DNA of 24,968 nt from Elusimicrobiota bacterium (GCA_041658405.1 JBBAAG010000043.1:1-24968); one strand, 5' to 3'; shown: positions 1-8,670, numbered from the stretch's first letter. Numbers and translations: made by a program. Notes: generated by a model not told the origin, from the sequence alone.

Positions 1-1
1 T

Positions 2-649
2 AGTAAAGATGGCCCGGCGGTACATGCAGTTGAGCGTGGATTAGCGCTTGCTAGAAAAATCGGTGCGGATGTGTCAAAGCCGGGATATGATTTAAGAGTT
101 ATTGCGGAAGATAATGAATGGGTGACTTGCGTATTAAATAAAAAAGGTGTGAAGCCTGGTCAAAAAAATATTGGAATAATACTGGGTGCGGGTGTACCTC
201 AAAAACAATGGGCTGTGAATAAAATTGTTGAAACTGCGAAGGTGTTAATACAAAAGTATAATGTGATATTACTCGGTGATAAGAATCAGGCAGGGAATGA
301 ACAGGTATTGTTACGCGAATGCCCGGAGGTAGTGAGTACAGTAGGGCTTACCGGGTTAACTCAGTTTGCTGCGGTATTATCGCGTTGTAATGTTGTAATA
401 GGTAGTGATACTGCTGCGGTTCATATCGCTATGGGGTATAACATTCCTACGATAGGGTTATACGGGCCGAGTAATCCATTAAAGACTGGTTTGTATGGTG
501 ATGGGAAAAAGAGCGTAATCTATAATAAAATGAAATGTTCACCTTGCGGAATACGTCCAAATTGTAAGAATAATGTTTGTATGGATAAAATATCACCGGG
601 TGAAGTTGTTGAAGAAGTAGAGAAAATGTTTGCAGGTGTATTGAAATGA
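2..649 (+). CDS. Glycosyltransferase family 9 (ADP-heptose:LPS heptosyltransferase-like), 5' truncated
   Basis: The reading frame is open from base 2, so the gene begins before the window. The GTG at 71 is only an internal codon: the residues before it (HAVERGLALARKIGAD) continue the family's usual pattern. GT9 enzymes transfer heptose or a related sugar from an ADP- or UDP-sugar to the growing lipopolysaccharide core at the inner face of the inner membrane. The visible C-terminal Rossmann half has the IGIILGAG strand, the nucleotide-sugar stretch VIGSDTAAVHIA and GLYGPSNP, and the cysteine tail C-SPC-(8)-C-(4)-CM typical of WaaF/RfaF-like proteins. Sugar specificity cannot be read from this. 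Its stop overlaps the ATG of the peptidase gene by 4 bases (ATGA), which implies translational coupling. Family is secure; exact acceptor unknown. Confidence 0.88.
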   Translation, partial: SKDGPAVHAVERGLALARKIGADVSKPGYDLRVIAEDNEWVTCVLNKKGVKPGQKNIGIILGAGVPQKQWAVNKIVETAKVLIQKYNVILLGDKNQAGNEQVLLRECPEVVSTVGLTGLTQFAAVLSRCNVVIGSDTAAVHIAMGYNIPTIGLYGPSNPLKTGLYGDGKKSVIYNKMKCSPCGIRPNCKNNVCMDKISPGEVVEEVEKMFAGVLK

Positions 650-1851
650 AAAAAGTTGTTCAAGGGTTTGTTATAATTGTTATTACGGCAGTGGTTCTGT
701 CATTTAGTAAGGCAGTAGTTAATATTGTTAATATAACACAATTTGGTAAACCCGGGATTGAAATTTCAACGGGAACTGTTGTGTCTGGTGATTTGTTGTA
801 TACAATACTTAAACGTGAGAAGGTGAATGAACGTGATACAGTGCTTGCTCTTAAGGAATTGGGTAAGATTTATAGACTATCATCCTCGCGTCCGGGTGAC
901 ACGTATAAGATTGTCAGGACTACGTATAGTACGCTAATAGGGTTCGAGTATGTTAATAATCTTGATATTTACCGTATTATCAAAAGTACAACGGGAGTGT
1001 TTTCTTCAAGTAAAACAAAGCTGACAATGCAACGGAGGATTGTCGGAGTTAAAGGACGGTTGAATAATTCTTTATGGGAATCAATGTCCGCGCAAAGTGT
1101 ACCTCCGGAACAAATTATTGTTTTTGCGGATGATATTTTTGCTTGGAATATAGATTTTTTTACGGAACCGCGAAAAGGGGATAGTTACGTTATTATTTGG
1201 GAACGATACGAAAGTGATGACGGAAAAAAGGTTGATGGTAAAGTTTTATACGCACAGTATAATGGTTTAACTGCCGGGGATTGCACGGCTGTACGGTTTA
1301 TGGATAGTTATTATGATCCTAAAGGTAAATCATTACGCCGTGCGTTCCTCCGTGCGCCATTGAATTATCGAAGGATATCATCATATTTTTCAAAAGCGCG
1401 GTTTCACCCGATTCTAAGATACTACCGCCCGCATCTCGGGATAGATTATGCCGCACCGCAAGGAACGCCTGTGGTATCAATAGGTGATGGTTTTATAACT
1501 CATGCTGGTTGGCGTGGACAGGGAGGGAAGACAGTTGTAGTAAAACATAATTCTGTTTATACGTCATCATACTGCCATTTTGCAAGGATTCCGGGGAATG
1601 TAAGGTCAGGGAACAGGGTGAAACAAGGACAGGTTATTGGGTATGTTGGAACAACAGGATTGTCTACAGGACCACACCTTGATTTTCGGATAATGCAGAA
1701 CGGGAAACTTATTAATTTCCTGAAACTTAAGATACCTCCGGCTAGGTCTATCTCTTCAGAAAAAATGCAGGAGTTTGAGATTGAACGCCAAAAATGGCAG
1801 GGGTTGTGTCAATTACTGGAAAATGACAAAACAATTAAGAAGTTGGAATAA
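646..1851 (+). CDS. M23 (LytM/MepM-like) peptidoglycan endopeptidase, membrane anchored
   Basis: The protein has 401 residues. A single hydrophobic N-terminal segment (about residues 5-25) should anchor it in the inner membrane with the rest periplasmic. Residues about 40-110 resemble the LysM/OapA-like region in front of many MepM-type enzymes. The M23 zinc peptidase domain covers about residues 240-360: H263 and D267 in RPHLGID, H311 in YCHF, and H344 in GPHLDF. The last motif is HxD where LytM has HxH, so D346 sits at the third zinc-ligand position; similar HLDF/HLDY forms occur in other diderm M23 proteins. The likely role is cutting peptide crosslinks during wall growth or division. If Asp cannot bind zinc here, it could instead be a non-catalytic activator. 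It is coupled to the preceding glycosyltransferase by a 4-base overlap. Confidence 0.88.
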   Translation: MKKVVQGFVIIVITAVVLSFSKAVVNIVNITQFGKPGIEISTGTVVSGDLLYTILKREKVNERDTVLALKELGKIYRLSSSRPGDTYKIVRTTYSTLIGFEYVNNLDIYRIIKSTTGVFSSSKTKLTMQRRIVGVKGRLNNSLWESMSAQSVPPEQIIVFADDIFAWNIDFFTEPRKGDSYVIIWERYESDDGKKVDGKVLYAQYNGLTAGDCTAVRFMDSYYDPKGKSLRRAFLRAPLNYRRISSYFSKARFHPILRYYRPHLGIDYAAPQGTPVVSIGDGFITHAGWRGQGGKTVVVKHNSVYTSSYCHFARIPGNVRSGNRVKQGQVIGYVGTTGLSTGPHLDFRIMQNGKLINFLKLKIPPARSISSEKMQEFEIERQKWQGLCQLLENDKTIKKLE

Positions 1852-1852
1852 T

Positions 1853-1861
1853 TGGTATAAT
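1853..1861 (+). promoter_or_regulatory. Extended -10 promoter for the acetyltransferase gene
   Basis: TGGTATAAT is an exact match to the extended -10 consensus TGnTATAAT. No good -35 lies at the right distance, which extended -10 promoters do not require. Transcription would start near 1868, in the gap between the peptidase stop and the acetyltransferase gene. Matches this short also arise by chance in AT-rich DNA. Confidence 0.45.
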
Positions 1862-1901
1862 ATATTCTGTGAATAAATGTATTGAAGGGAAGAATAGAGT
1901 T

Positions 1902-2375
1902 ATGGAATTTAGGAAAGCTAACATAAAGGATATAAAACAAATTCATGCGCTAGTAAATTTTTATGCGCAAAAACGTGAAATGTTACCCCGCGCATTGAGT
2001 GAACTTTATGAGAATGTGCGTGAGTTCTATGTCGTAATACAGGGAGATAAGGTTATTGCCTGCGGGGCGTTGCATATAAGTTGGGAAGATCTTGCGGAAG
2101 TTAAGTCTATGGCGGTTGCTCCTGAGTTTGTGAGAAAAGGGTTAGGGAAGAAGTTATTGACTAAACTTCTTATTGAAGCAAAACAGCTTGGGGTACAAAA
2201 AGTTTTTGCATTAACTTATAAACCAAAATTTTTTGTAAAGCTCGGGTTTCGAAGGATAAAAAAGGATTTATTGCCGCATAAGGTGTGGACGGAATGTATT
2301 AACTGCGAGTTTTTCCCGAATTGCGGTGAAGTTGCGGTGATGAAAGTGTTGAAGAAAAATTTAAGTTACAGGTAA
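1902..2375 (+). CDS. GNAT N-acetyltransferase, ArgA-like short N-acetylglutamate synthase type
   Basis: This is a single-domain GNAT protein of 157 residues from the ATG at 1902. That ATG begins the family's usual opening (MEFRKANIKD) and follows a purine-rich GAAGGGAAG. An in-frame GTG at 1869 would add 11 unconserved residues and sits at the predicted transcription start, so it is unlikely. The acetyl-CoA loop is AVAPEFVRKGLGKKLL, and the C terminus has the cysteine cluster CINCEFFPNC. Both are typical of the short ArgA-like enzymes that acetylate glutamate in the first step of arginine synthesis. No other arg gene is in the window, so the substrate is inferred from family resemblance. Another small-molecule acetyltransferase role is possible. 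Confidence 0.75.
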   Translation: MEFRKANIKDIKQIHALVNFYAQKREMLPRALSELYENVREFYVVIQGDKVIACGALHISWEDLAEVKSMAVAPEFVRKGLGKKLLTKLLIEAKQLGVQKVFALTYKPKFFVKLGFRRIKKDLLPHKVWTECINCEFFPNCGEVAVMKVLKKNLSYR

Positions 2376-2382
2376 ACGGTGA

Positions 2383-2901
2383 ATGGAGATCGTAAAATTA
2401 TTAGTTGCGCTGGTCTTGTTATTGATTGGCACGGGTTATTATTTTTTCCCAAATTTTATTATTAAAATTAACGAGTTTGCGAAAAAGTATTTGTTTAATG
2501 ACGCGTATATTGTGAAGAACCGCAGGAAGGCCGGGGCTTTATTAATCCTACTGGCGATATTACTGGCTTATTCCGGTTTTGTTGGATTAGTTTCTGAGAA
2601 AAATATTGGAATTCCCGGATTGACACAAAATGAAGTGTTGTTGTATAAAGCAAGCCAGTTGATTTATGCTCAGCAATATGATGATGCATTGACTTTCTGT
2701 AATGAAATTCTACGGGAAGATCCTAAGAATGTTAAGGCGCTGATTAAGGTAGGTATGGCGCACTATCTCAAAGGAGAGCGTCAGCAGGGAGTAAAGATTT
2801 GGTTGCAGGTACTTAAACTTGATCCTAAAAATAAGGAGTTGATAGAGCTTTTAAGGACACATAGGGTAGGTAGTAGAGTGAATAAAGAAGGAAATAAATA
2901 A
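2383..2901 (+). CDS. Small membrane protein with TPR repeats
   Basis: This 172-residue protein has two hydrophobic helices, about residues 4-24 and 50-68, joined by a basic loop. A soluble segment follows with about two tetratricopeptide repeats (about residues 88-155; YDDALTFCNEILREDPKN, then RQQGVKIWLQVLKLDPKN). TPRs bind other proteins, so it is probably an inner-membrane scaffold with the TPRs on one side. No enzyme motif is visible and I cannot name a partner. It lies 7 bases after the acetyltransferase and 10 bases before aroE, so it probably shares their transcript. The function is unknown; the fold call is reasonably safe. Confidence 0.7.
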   Translation: MEIVKLLVALVLLLIGTGYYFFPNFIIKINEFAKKYLFNDAYIVKNRRKAGALLILLAILLAYSGFVGLVSEKNIGIPGLTQNEVLLYKASQLIYAQQYDDALTFCNEILREDPKNVKALIKVGMAHYLKGERQQGVKIWLQVLKLDPKNKELIELLRTHRVGSRVNKEGNK

Positions 2902-2911
2902 GGTATTTTTT

Positions 2912-3772
2912 ATGATTACAGGAAAGACAAAAGTTGTTGGTGTAATAGGTTATCCTATCGAACATTCAATGAGTCCTGTAATGCATAATGCTGCGTTGCA
3001 GGAGTCGGAGTTAGACTTTGTGTACGTTCCTTTTGAAGTCAATCCTGCGGAAGTGGAACGCGCAATAAAAGCTATCCGTTCGTATGGGATTATCGGGATT
3101 AATGTTACAATTCCGCATAAAGAAACTGTTGTGCGATTCCTTGATAAACTGGATGAAAGCGCTAAGCATATACGTGCGGTTAATACCATACATAATAAAG
3201 ATGGTAAATTGGTGGGTTATAACACGGATATTTACGGTTTTATAACGTCTTTAAAGGATATCGGCGGGTTTGAACCACGGGAAAAAAGTGTGTTTGTTTT
3301 GGGTAGTGGCGGCGCTGCGAGGGCAGTAGTTTATGGGTTGGTGAAAGAAAAGGTTGAACGCCTGTTTATTTCGGATATAAATAACGCACGGGCACGCAGT
3401 TTTGCTGCGCAAGTGAAGTATTTCTTTCCTAGAGCTGACTTAAAAGTGGTTCATAATAACGGGCATGAGATAAAAGAGTGTATCAAGGAATGCCAGTTGT
3501 TTGTTAACGCCACGCCAGTGGGGATGAAACATGGGGATTGTTGCCCTATTGATAAAAATTTTATTCATGATAGATTGTTTGTATACGACGTGATTTATAA
3601 CCGCGAAACTGAGTTATTGGAGCACGCGCGGGATCGCGGGGTTAAGTGTATGAATGGTGCGGATATGCTGGTATTGCAAGGTGCGCGGGCATTTGAGATA
3701 TGGACTGGCAAGAAAGCGCCTGTTGAACTGATGAAAAAAATGTTGTTAAAAAAACTTACAGAAAAAAGGTAA
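2912..3772 (+). CDS. aroE: Shikimate dehydrogenase
   Basis: AroE reduces 3-dehydroshikimate to shikimate with NADPH, the fourth step of the shikimate route to aromatic amino acids, in the cytoplasm. The 286 residues are a normal family length. The substrate domain begins with VIGYPIEHSMSPVMHN (residues 11-26), where the two serines bind shikimate. The catalytic lysine is K70 in NVTIPHKE, partnered by D106 in NTDIYGF. The NADP-binding Rossmann loop is GSGGAARAV, and the C-terminal DMLVLQGARAFEIWTG closes the active site. The next gene is aroC, 12 bases downstream, which completes the branch to chorismate and supports AroE over the related quinate dehydrogenases. Confidence 0.95.
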   Translation: MITGKTKVVGVIGYPIEHSMSPVMHNAALQESELDFVYVPFEVNPAEVERAIKAIRSYGIIGINVTIPHKETVVRFLDKLDESAKHIRAVNTIHNKDGKLVGYNTDIYGFITSLKDIGGFEPREKSVFVLGSGGAARAVVYGLVKEKVERLFISDINNARARSFAAQVKYFFPRADLKVVHNNGHEIKECIKECQLFVNATPVGMKHGDCCPIDKNFIHDRLFVYDVIYNRETELLEHARDRGVKCMNGADMLVLQGARAFEIWTGKKAPVELMKKMLLKKLTEKR

Positions 3773-3784
3773 TTAAGATTATTT

Positions 3785-4945
3785 ATGTTAAGATTTATTA
3801 CCGCAGGTGAGTCTCATGGATACGGGCTGGTAGTAATAATAGACGGCGTTCCTGCGGGGTTAAGAATTAAGGAAGAAGATATTGATCTGGAACTCAACCG
3901 CCGGCAAAAAGGGTTTGGTCGGGGTAAACGTATGGCGATTGAACGTGACCACGCAAGAATTATTGCGGGGGTAAGGTTTGGTGAAACTATATCCTCACCG
4001 GTGGCATTGTTGATTGAAAACCGTGATTGGTTAAACTGGACAAAGGTTATGAGTTCGCGTGAAGAGGATTGTAGAGAAGTTAAACTGGAAACCGCGCCGA
4101 GGCCCGGGCATGCAGACCTTGCCGGGATTATGAAGTATGGACGGAAGGATATTCGCGATATTTTGGAACGCGCATCAGCAAGGGAAACTGCTGCAAGGGT
4201 TGCGGCTGGAACGGTATTTAAAAAAATATTGAGTATCATAGGTATTAAAGTTGTGAGTTTTGTCGAACAAATCGGTCCTGAAAAAATCAGAGGGATGAAG
4301 TTGGATTATTCAAAAGCTGCTGTTATATCTGAAACGTCACCGTTAAGATGCCCTGATAAACATGCGGAACAAAGAATGGTTAGAGTGATACAGGATGCTG
4401 CAGTAAATGGGGATACCATAGGTGGTAAGTTTACTGTCGCTGCGTTAAATGTTCCTCCCGGGCTTGGGAGTCATGCTCAGTGGGATAAAAGGTTGGATGG
4501 AAGTATTGCACGGGCGGTAATGTCAATTCCCGCGGTGAAAGGTGTAGAGTTTGGCGCGGGATTTGCTATGGCAGCAATGCCGGGTTCAAAAGTGCATGAC
4601 GAGATATATTATAGTGATACAAAAAAATATTATCGTAAAACAAATAATGCCGGTGGTGTCGAAGGCGGGATTACAAATGGTGAACATATTGTTATTCATG
4701 CCGTGATGAAGCCAATCCCGTCGTTAGTACGGCCTTTGGTATCAGTGGATGTTAAGTCCAAGAAAAAAGTTTTTGCTGCAAAGGTTAGGTCTGATGTCTG
4801 CGCAGTACCTGCTGCTTCAGTGGTAGGTGAAGCTATGCTGGCATGTGCGTTGGCTCAGGAAATATGTGAGAAGTTTGGAGGCGATACTGTTAAGGAAATA
4901 ATTGCGAATTTTAGTAGTTATAAGAAAAGTGTTGAGAGATTGTAG
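3785..4945 (+). CDS. aroC: Chorismate synthase
   Basis: AroC removes phosphate from EPSP to give chorismate, the branch point for aromatic amino acids, folate and quinones; it needs reduced FMN although the reaction is redox neutral. The 386 residues are a full-length family member. Visible signatures are the opening RFITAGESHG, RRQKGFGRGKRM, the GHADLAGIMKYGRKDIRD stretch that binds FMN and substrate, ERASARETAARVAAG, and the C-terminal region with RSDVCAVPAASVV. No flavin reductase domain is attached, so this is the bacterial monofunctional form. It follows aroE by 12 bases and precedes the DUF4416 gene by 6, so the three are probably cotranscribed. No strong ribosome site precedes its ATG. 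Confidence 0.96.
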   Translation: MLRFITAGESHGYGLVVIIDGVPAGLRIKEEDIDLELNRRQKGFGRGKRMAIERDHARIIAGVRFGETISSPVALLIENRDWLNWTKVMSSREEDCREVKLETAPRPGHADLAGIMKYGRKDIRDILERASARETAARVAAGTVFKKILSIIGIKVVSFVEQIGPEKIRGMKLDYSKAAVISETSPLRCPDKHAEQRMVRVIQDAAVNGDTIGGKFTVAALNVPPGLGSHAQWDKRLDGSIARAVMSIPAVKGVEFGAGFAMAAMPGSKVHDEIYYSDTKKYYRKTNNAGGVEGGITNGEHIVIHAVMKPIPSLVRPLVSVDVKSKKKVFAAKVRSDVCAVPAASVVGEAMLACALAQEICEKFGGDTVKEIIANFSSYKKSVERL

Positions 4946-4951
4946 TGTTAT

Positions 4952-5494
4952 ATGGGTATGCTGAAGGATCCTGGGCCGGTGAAGTTGTTTACCGGTATGC
5001 TGACCGGTGAAGTTGAATTGTTTGATAAAGCCGAACCATTATTGGTTAAACTGTATGGTAACGTGGATTACAGGTCTGGGATAATGGACTTTAAGCATAC
5101 AAATTATTATGAAGACGAGCTTGGGAAGGTTGTGTATCGAAGGTTTGTAAGTTTTAATAATCTTATGAGTCCGGGACAGTTAGCGCGTATAAAGGTTGAT
5201 ACAAACAAAGTAGAATCGTTGTTCTTGAGTGAGTCAACAAAAAAGCGGAGGATAAACATTGATCCTGGATATATTGATTATGCAAAACTTGTTTTAGCAT
5301 CAACTAAAGATTTTGCGCATAGGTTGTACATAGGCGAACAGGTATTTGCGGAGGTTACGTTACAGTATCATAAAGGTATGTTCGTACCGTTTGGATGGAC
5401 CTATCCGGATTATAAAACGGAAGAGTATAACACTATTTTTTTGAAAATACGCGAGTTGTATAGTGAACAGGTAAGTAGAAACAAGGTTGTTTAA
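4952..5494 (+). CDS. DUF4416 family protein, function unknown
   Basis: This 180-residue soluble protein matches the DUF4416 pattern: an opening GPVKLFTGML, a YYEDELG segment about residue 50, and the C-terminal signature YIGEQVFAEVTL followed by FGWTYPDYKTEEYN. No catalytic motif that I can name and no membrane segment is present. The family is widespread in deep-branching Gram-negative and candidate lineages and has no assigned role that I know of. It starts 6 bases after aroC and ends 23 bases before bioY. The tight spacing suggests one transcript but does not show a role in aromatic or biotin metabolism. Confidence 0.8.
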   Translation: MGMLKDPGPVKLFTGMLTGEVELFDKAEPLLVKLYGNVDYRSGIMDFKHTNYYEDELGKVVYRRFVSFNNLMSPGQLARIKVDTNKVESLFLSESTKKRRINIDPGYIDYAKLVLASTKDFAHRLYIGEQVFAEVTLQYHKGMFVPFGWTYPDYKTEEYNTIFLKIRELYSEQVSRNKVV

Positions 5495-5517
5495 GAAAGG
5501 ATACGGAGTTTGTTAAA

Positions 5518-6114
5518 ATGGTAGAATTAACAAAAAAAGTTGTGGGTGTGTTTACAGCGGAACTGGCGTTTAGCAGAGTGGCTCGGCAGGGAATCGGTAT
5601 TGCGTTGTTTGCCGCAGGGACAGTTATCGGTGCGTACGTTTATATACCGCTGCCATTTACACCGGTGCCAGTAACGTTACAAACGTTTTTTGTAACGCTT
5701 TCCGGTGCGGTCCTCGGACCGGTGAATGGAGTGGTGTCGCAGATATGCTACCTCATGCTCGGTTGTATCGGGCTGCCGGTATTTTCCGGTGCAAAAGCCG
5801 GGGCTGTGTGGATGGCGACAGGGCCAACCGTAGGATATTTATTCGGGTTCTTGCTAGCATCAGTTTTTAATGGATTGATATTAGGGAATGGTAAAAATGT
5901 GAAAATATCAACAGCATTATTGACTTTTGTTCTTACCTCTTCCCTCATTCTAATCTGCGGGACTGTGTGGTTGGTGGTTGGGATGAAGTTTACTGTTGCT
6001 GATGCGGTTATGAAAGGGTTTGTTCCGTTTATACCCGGTGATTTGTTTAAATTAACGCTAGCTACAGTTGTGTTTGTTACACAAGAACAGCGTTTTAGGA
6101 GATGGTTTTGGTGA
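5518..6114 (+). CDS. bioY: Biotin transporter BioY (ECF-type S component)
   Basis: BioY captures biotin in the inner membrane. It usually works with the ECF energising module (EcfA, EcfA', EcfT), though some BioY proteins are reported to work alone. The 198-residue protein is almost entirely hydrophobic, with about six helices. It has the family core PFTPVPVTLQTFFVTLSGAV, LGPVNGVVSQICYLMLGCIG and LPVFSG, plus GPTVGYLFGF further on. The ATG follows a good ribosome site, AAGGATACGGAG. No ecf genes and no biotin synthesis genes lie in the window, so any energising module would be shared and encoded elsewhere. I saw no biotin-repressor site upstream. Confidence 0.93.
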   Translation: MVELTKKVVGVFTAELAFSRVARQGIGIALFAAGTVIGAYVYIPLPFTPVPVTLQTFFVTLSGAVLGPVNGVVSQICYLMLGCIGLPVFSGAKAGAVWMATGPTVGYLFGFLLASVFNGLILGNGKNVKISTALLTFVLTSSLILICGTVWLVVGMKFTVADAVMKGFVPFIPGDLFKLTLATVVFVTQEQRFRRWFW

Positions 6115-6150
6115 ATTTCAAAGATAGGGTAATAAAGGTTAAGGGAAATA

Positions 6151-7626
6151 ATGGTAGAAGTTAAGAAAAAAATTTTGGTTAGTACGGTGATGGATGAAAC
6201 ACGGGTTGCCGTGTTTGAAAATGATAAGTTGGTAGAGTTTTATATTGATAACGAAACAACACGGGGTTTTGTCGGGAATATTTATAAAGGTAAAGTTGTA
6301 AATGTTCTTGTATCACTGCAGTCTGCGTTTATTAATATTGGTGTTGGTAAAAATGTGTATCTTAGTTCTAATGATACCGTAGACACTGTGACCGGGTTTT
6401 TCGGGCAGAAAAAAAGGATTACGTCTCACCGTATAGAAAATCGGATGCCGAAAAATAAGGAAGTGGTTGTACAGGTAACAAAAGATCCAATAAGCGAAAA
6501 AGGCGCTAAGGTATCAGAAAAAATAAGCCTTCCAGGCCGGTATGTTGTATATATGCCGACTGAAGAACGGAATGTTTATGTTTCGCAAAGAATTATGAAT
6601 AACGCGGAACGTAAGAGGTTGAAGGAAATTGTTGAGCCAATTCTGCCGGATTGCGGGACGATAATTATACGTACCGAAGGAGAAGGGCAGGGGTTAAAAG
6701 ATTTTAAGGATGACCTGCGGTACCTAACGAGGGTATGGAAAACTATTCAGGCCCGTGCGGGTAACGCACCTGCACCGTCAGTACTCTACAAAAATGTGGA
6801 TATTGTATTACAAGTTCTAAGGGATACGCCTAGTTCACAGATTGAGAATGTGCTGGTGGATGATGATAAGCAATATGAGAATGTTATTGATTACGTATCT
6901 CATTTTGATGACGAGCTTAAGGGGCGGGTAAGGTTGTATAACGAGCATAAACCTTTGTTTGAGATGTTTGAGGTTAATAAAGAAATCGCAGCGCTTGCAA
7001 ATCCGTATGTCAAACTTAAATCAGGCGGGTACCTGATTATTCAGCAGACAGAATCATTATGCGCGATTGATGTTAATTCCGGAAGTTCGCGTGGTAAAGG
7101 GACAGGGTTGCCGGAGGATACCGCATTAGTGACAAATATTGAAGCAGCGGAAGAAATTGCGCGGCAAATTAGGTTAAGGAATCACGGTGGGATTATCGTT
7201 ATTGATTTTATAGATCTTAGAAAACGTGAGAACCGTAACACTGTTTATCATAAGCTCGAAAATGCATTGAAGAATGATAAAGCAAAACTTGATATTCTTC
7301 CATTTAACTCATTAGGATTGATTGAGATTGCGCGTCAACGTAAACGCGAGTCCAATACCAGTATGGTAACGGAAGAATGCAGGCATTGTTCCGGTGCGGG
7401 ACGGGTATTATCAAAATCTGAGATGTTCACAAAAGTTATGGAAGATATAGTTAATGTGGTTCGGAGAAGAGGGCACGGGGTTAAGGTTGAGATTACTGTA
7501 GCTCTGGATTTATTTGAATATTTTAAATCACGGCTGCCGGAGCTTGAGAAGTACACAAAAGCTGAAGTAAAGATAATGAACGAACCTGCGATTGTATGGC
7601 ATGATTACCGTATAATGATAAACTAA
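6151..7626 (+). CDS. rng: Ribonuclease E/G family endoribonuclease
   Basis: This 491-residue enzyme would cut single-stranded AU-rich RNA with a preference for 5'-monophosphate ends, in rRNA maturation and mRNA decay. The S1 RNA-binding domain occupies about residues 38-125 (VGNIYKGKVVNVLVSLQSAF, then NVYLSSND). The DNase I-like catalytic core has D307 in IDVNSGSSRGKG and D352 in IVIDFIDLRKR, matching the Mg-binding aspartates of E. coli RNase E. The Zn-link C410-x-x-C413 (CRHC) supports dimer or tetramer formation. It lacks the long degradosome-binding tail of RNase E, so by length it is G-type. The ATG follows TAAGGGA. It is not beside the other RNA-decay gene, pnp, which lies 16 kb away. 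Confidence 0.94.
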   Translation: MVEVKKKILVSTVMDETRVAVFENDKLVEFYIDNETTRGFVGNIYKGKVVNVLVSLQSAFINIGVGKNVYLSSNDTVDTVTGFFGQKKRITSHRIENRMPKNKEVVVQVTKDPISEKGAKVSEKISLPGRYVVYMPTEERNVYVSQRIMNNAERKRLKEIVEPILPDCGTIIIRTEGEGQGLKDFKDDLRYLTRVWKTIQARAGNAPAPSVLYKNVDIVLQVLRDTPSSQIENVLVDDDKQYENVIDYVSHFDDELKGRVRLYNEHKPLFEMFEVNKEIAALANPYVKLKSGGYLIIQQTESLCAIDVNSGSSRGKGTGLPEDTALVTNIEAAEEIARQIRLRNHGGIIVIDFIDLRKRENRNTVYHKLENALKNDKAKLDILPFNSLGLIEIARQRKRESNTSMVTEECRHCSGAGRVLSKSEMFTKVMEDIVNVVRRRGHGVKVEITVALDLFEYFKSRLPELEKYTKAEVKIMNEPAIVWHDYRIMIN

Positions 7627-7641
7627 TAAGGTGTTTTATAT

Positions 7642-7649
7642 AAAGGAGG
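7642..7649 (+). promoter_or_regulatory. Strong ribosome binding site fixing the GTG start of galE
   Basis: AAAGGAGG is a full-strength Shine-Dalgarno sequence with 9 bases to the GTG at 7659. It decides that GTG as the start; the TTG at 7657 is out of frame. Confidence 0.8.
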
Positions 7650-7658
7650 ATCTCACTT

Positions 7659-8657
7659 GTGAGTAGTAGTGTAAAAACAATACTTGTAACCGGAGGGGCG
7701 GGGTATATAGGCAGTCATACTGTTAAGGAATTGATGGATTTAGGGTACGAGGTTGTTGTATTCGACAATTTGTCTGAAGGCCATAGAAAAGCGATACTCA
7801 CAGATAAGTTCGTACAGGGTGACCTCTTGAATGATGCTGATATAAATGCTGTATTCGAGAAATTTAGTATATACGCGGTATTTCATTTTGCAGCATCCTG
7901 TGCAGTGGGTGAGTCAATGAAGGATCCGCAAAAATATGTTCGCCAGAATATTACGGCGAGTATTAATCTTGCAAATGCTATGGTGAAACATGATGTAAAA
8001 AAACTTATATTTTCATCAACCGCAGCGGTGTTTGGTGAACCTGAAAAAGTACCGATCACGGAAAGTAATAACATGGATCCTACTAACACTTATGGCGATA
8101 CTAAACTCATGTTTGAAAAAATACTTAAATGGTACGACTATGCGTATGGCATTAAGTTTGTCGCGTTGAGATATTTTAATGCAGCGGGTGCGCATGAATC
8201 TGCAAAAATCGGTGAAGATCATAAACCAGAAACACATATCATTCCGATAGTTTTACAGGTAGCTCTTGGACAACGTGATAAAGTTTCAATATTCGGGAAT
8301 GATTATCCTACAAAAGACGGTACCTGTGTGCGGGATTATATTCATGTAACAGACCTTGCGCAGGCACATATTATTGGTTTGAAGAAGTTAGAAACCGGTG
8401 TCTCAGCAAAGTATAATCTGGGGAACGGCAACGGGTTTTCAGTGAAAGAAATTGTTAATATCGCTCAGGATGTTACCGGAAGAAAAATTCCGGTAGAGTA
8501 TAGCCCGCGCCGTGAGGGTGATCCGGCGGTATTAATCGCTGGGGCGGATAAAATAAAGAAAGAGCTTGGGTGGAATCCGAGGTTCGGGGACGTACGGAAA
8601 GTATTGGAAACAGCTTGGGCGTGGCATAAACAGCATCCAAAAGGGTATGAGGATTAA
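7659..8657 (+). CDS. galE: UDP-glucose 4-epimerase
   Basis: GalE interconverts UDP-glucose and UDP-galactose (some also the N-acetyl forms) with tightly bound NAD, feeding glycan and LPS synthesis. The 332-residue protein is a classic extended short-chain dehydrogenase. It has the NAD loop TGGAGYIG (residues 11-18), the catalytic SST (about 119-121), and Y145-x-x-x-K149 in YGDTK. RYFNAAGA and the C-terminal YNLGNGNGFSV and YSPRREGDPA are GalE-specific stretches. The start is GTG with a strong ribosome site. The gene ends 13 bases before the 3' end of a convergent tRNA gene. With GalU at 15239 it gives this region a UDP-hexose theme. Specificity for N-acetylated sugars cannot be judged. Confidence 0.93.
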   Translation: MSSSVKTILVTGGAGYIGSHTVKELMDLGYEVVVFDNLSEGHRKAILTDKFVQGDLLNDADINAVFEKFSIYAVFHFAASCAVGESMKDPQKYVRQNITASINLANAMVKHDVKKLIFSSTAAVFGEPEKVPITESNNMDPTNTYGDTKLMFEKILKWYDYAYGIKFVALRYFNAAGAHESAKIGEDHKPETHIIPIVLQVALGQRDKVSIFGNDYPTKDGTCVRDYIHVTDLAQAHIIGLKKLETGVSAKYNLGNGNGFSVKEIVNIAQDVTGRKIPVEYSPRREGDPAVLIAGADKIKKELGWNPRFGDVRKVLETAWAWHKQHPKGYED

Positions 8658-8670
8658 GTACTGAAAAAAA

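Noticed and set aside
3814..4239. A 141-codon minus-strand open frame inside aroC
   Set aside because: It is an antisense shadow of strongly conserved aroC codons, with Ser/Ile-rich composition and no motif.
8478..8493. Inverted repeat CCGGAA/TTCCGG as a terminator for galE
   Set aside because: It lies inside conserved galE codons well before the stop and is not followed by a T run, so it is not a terminator.
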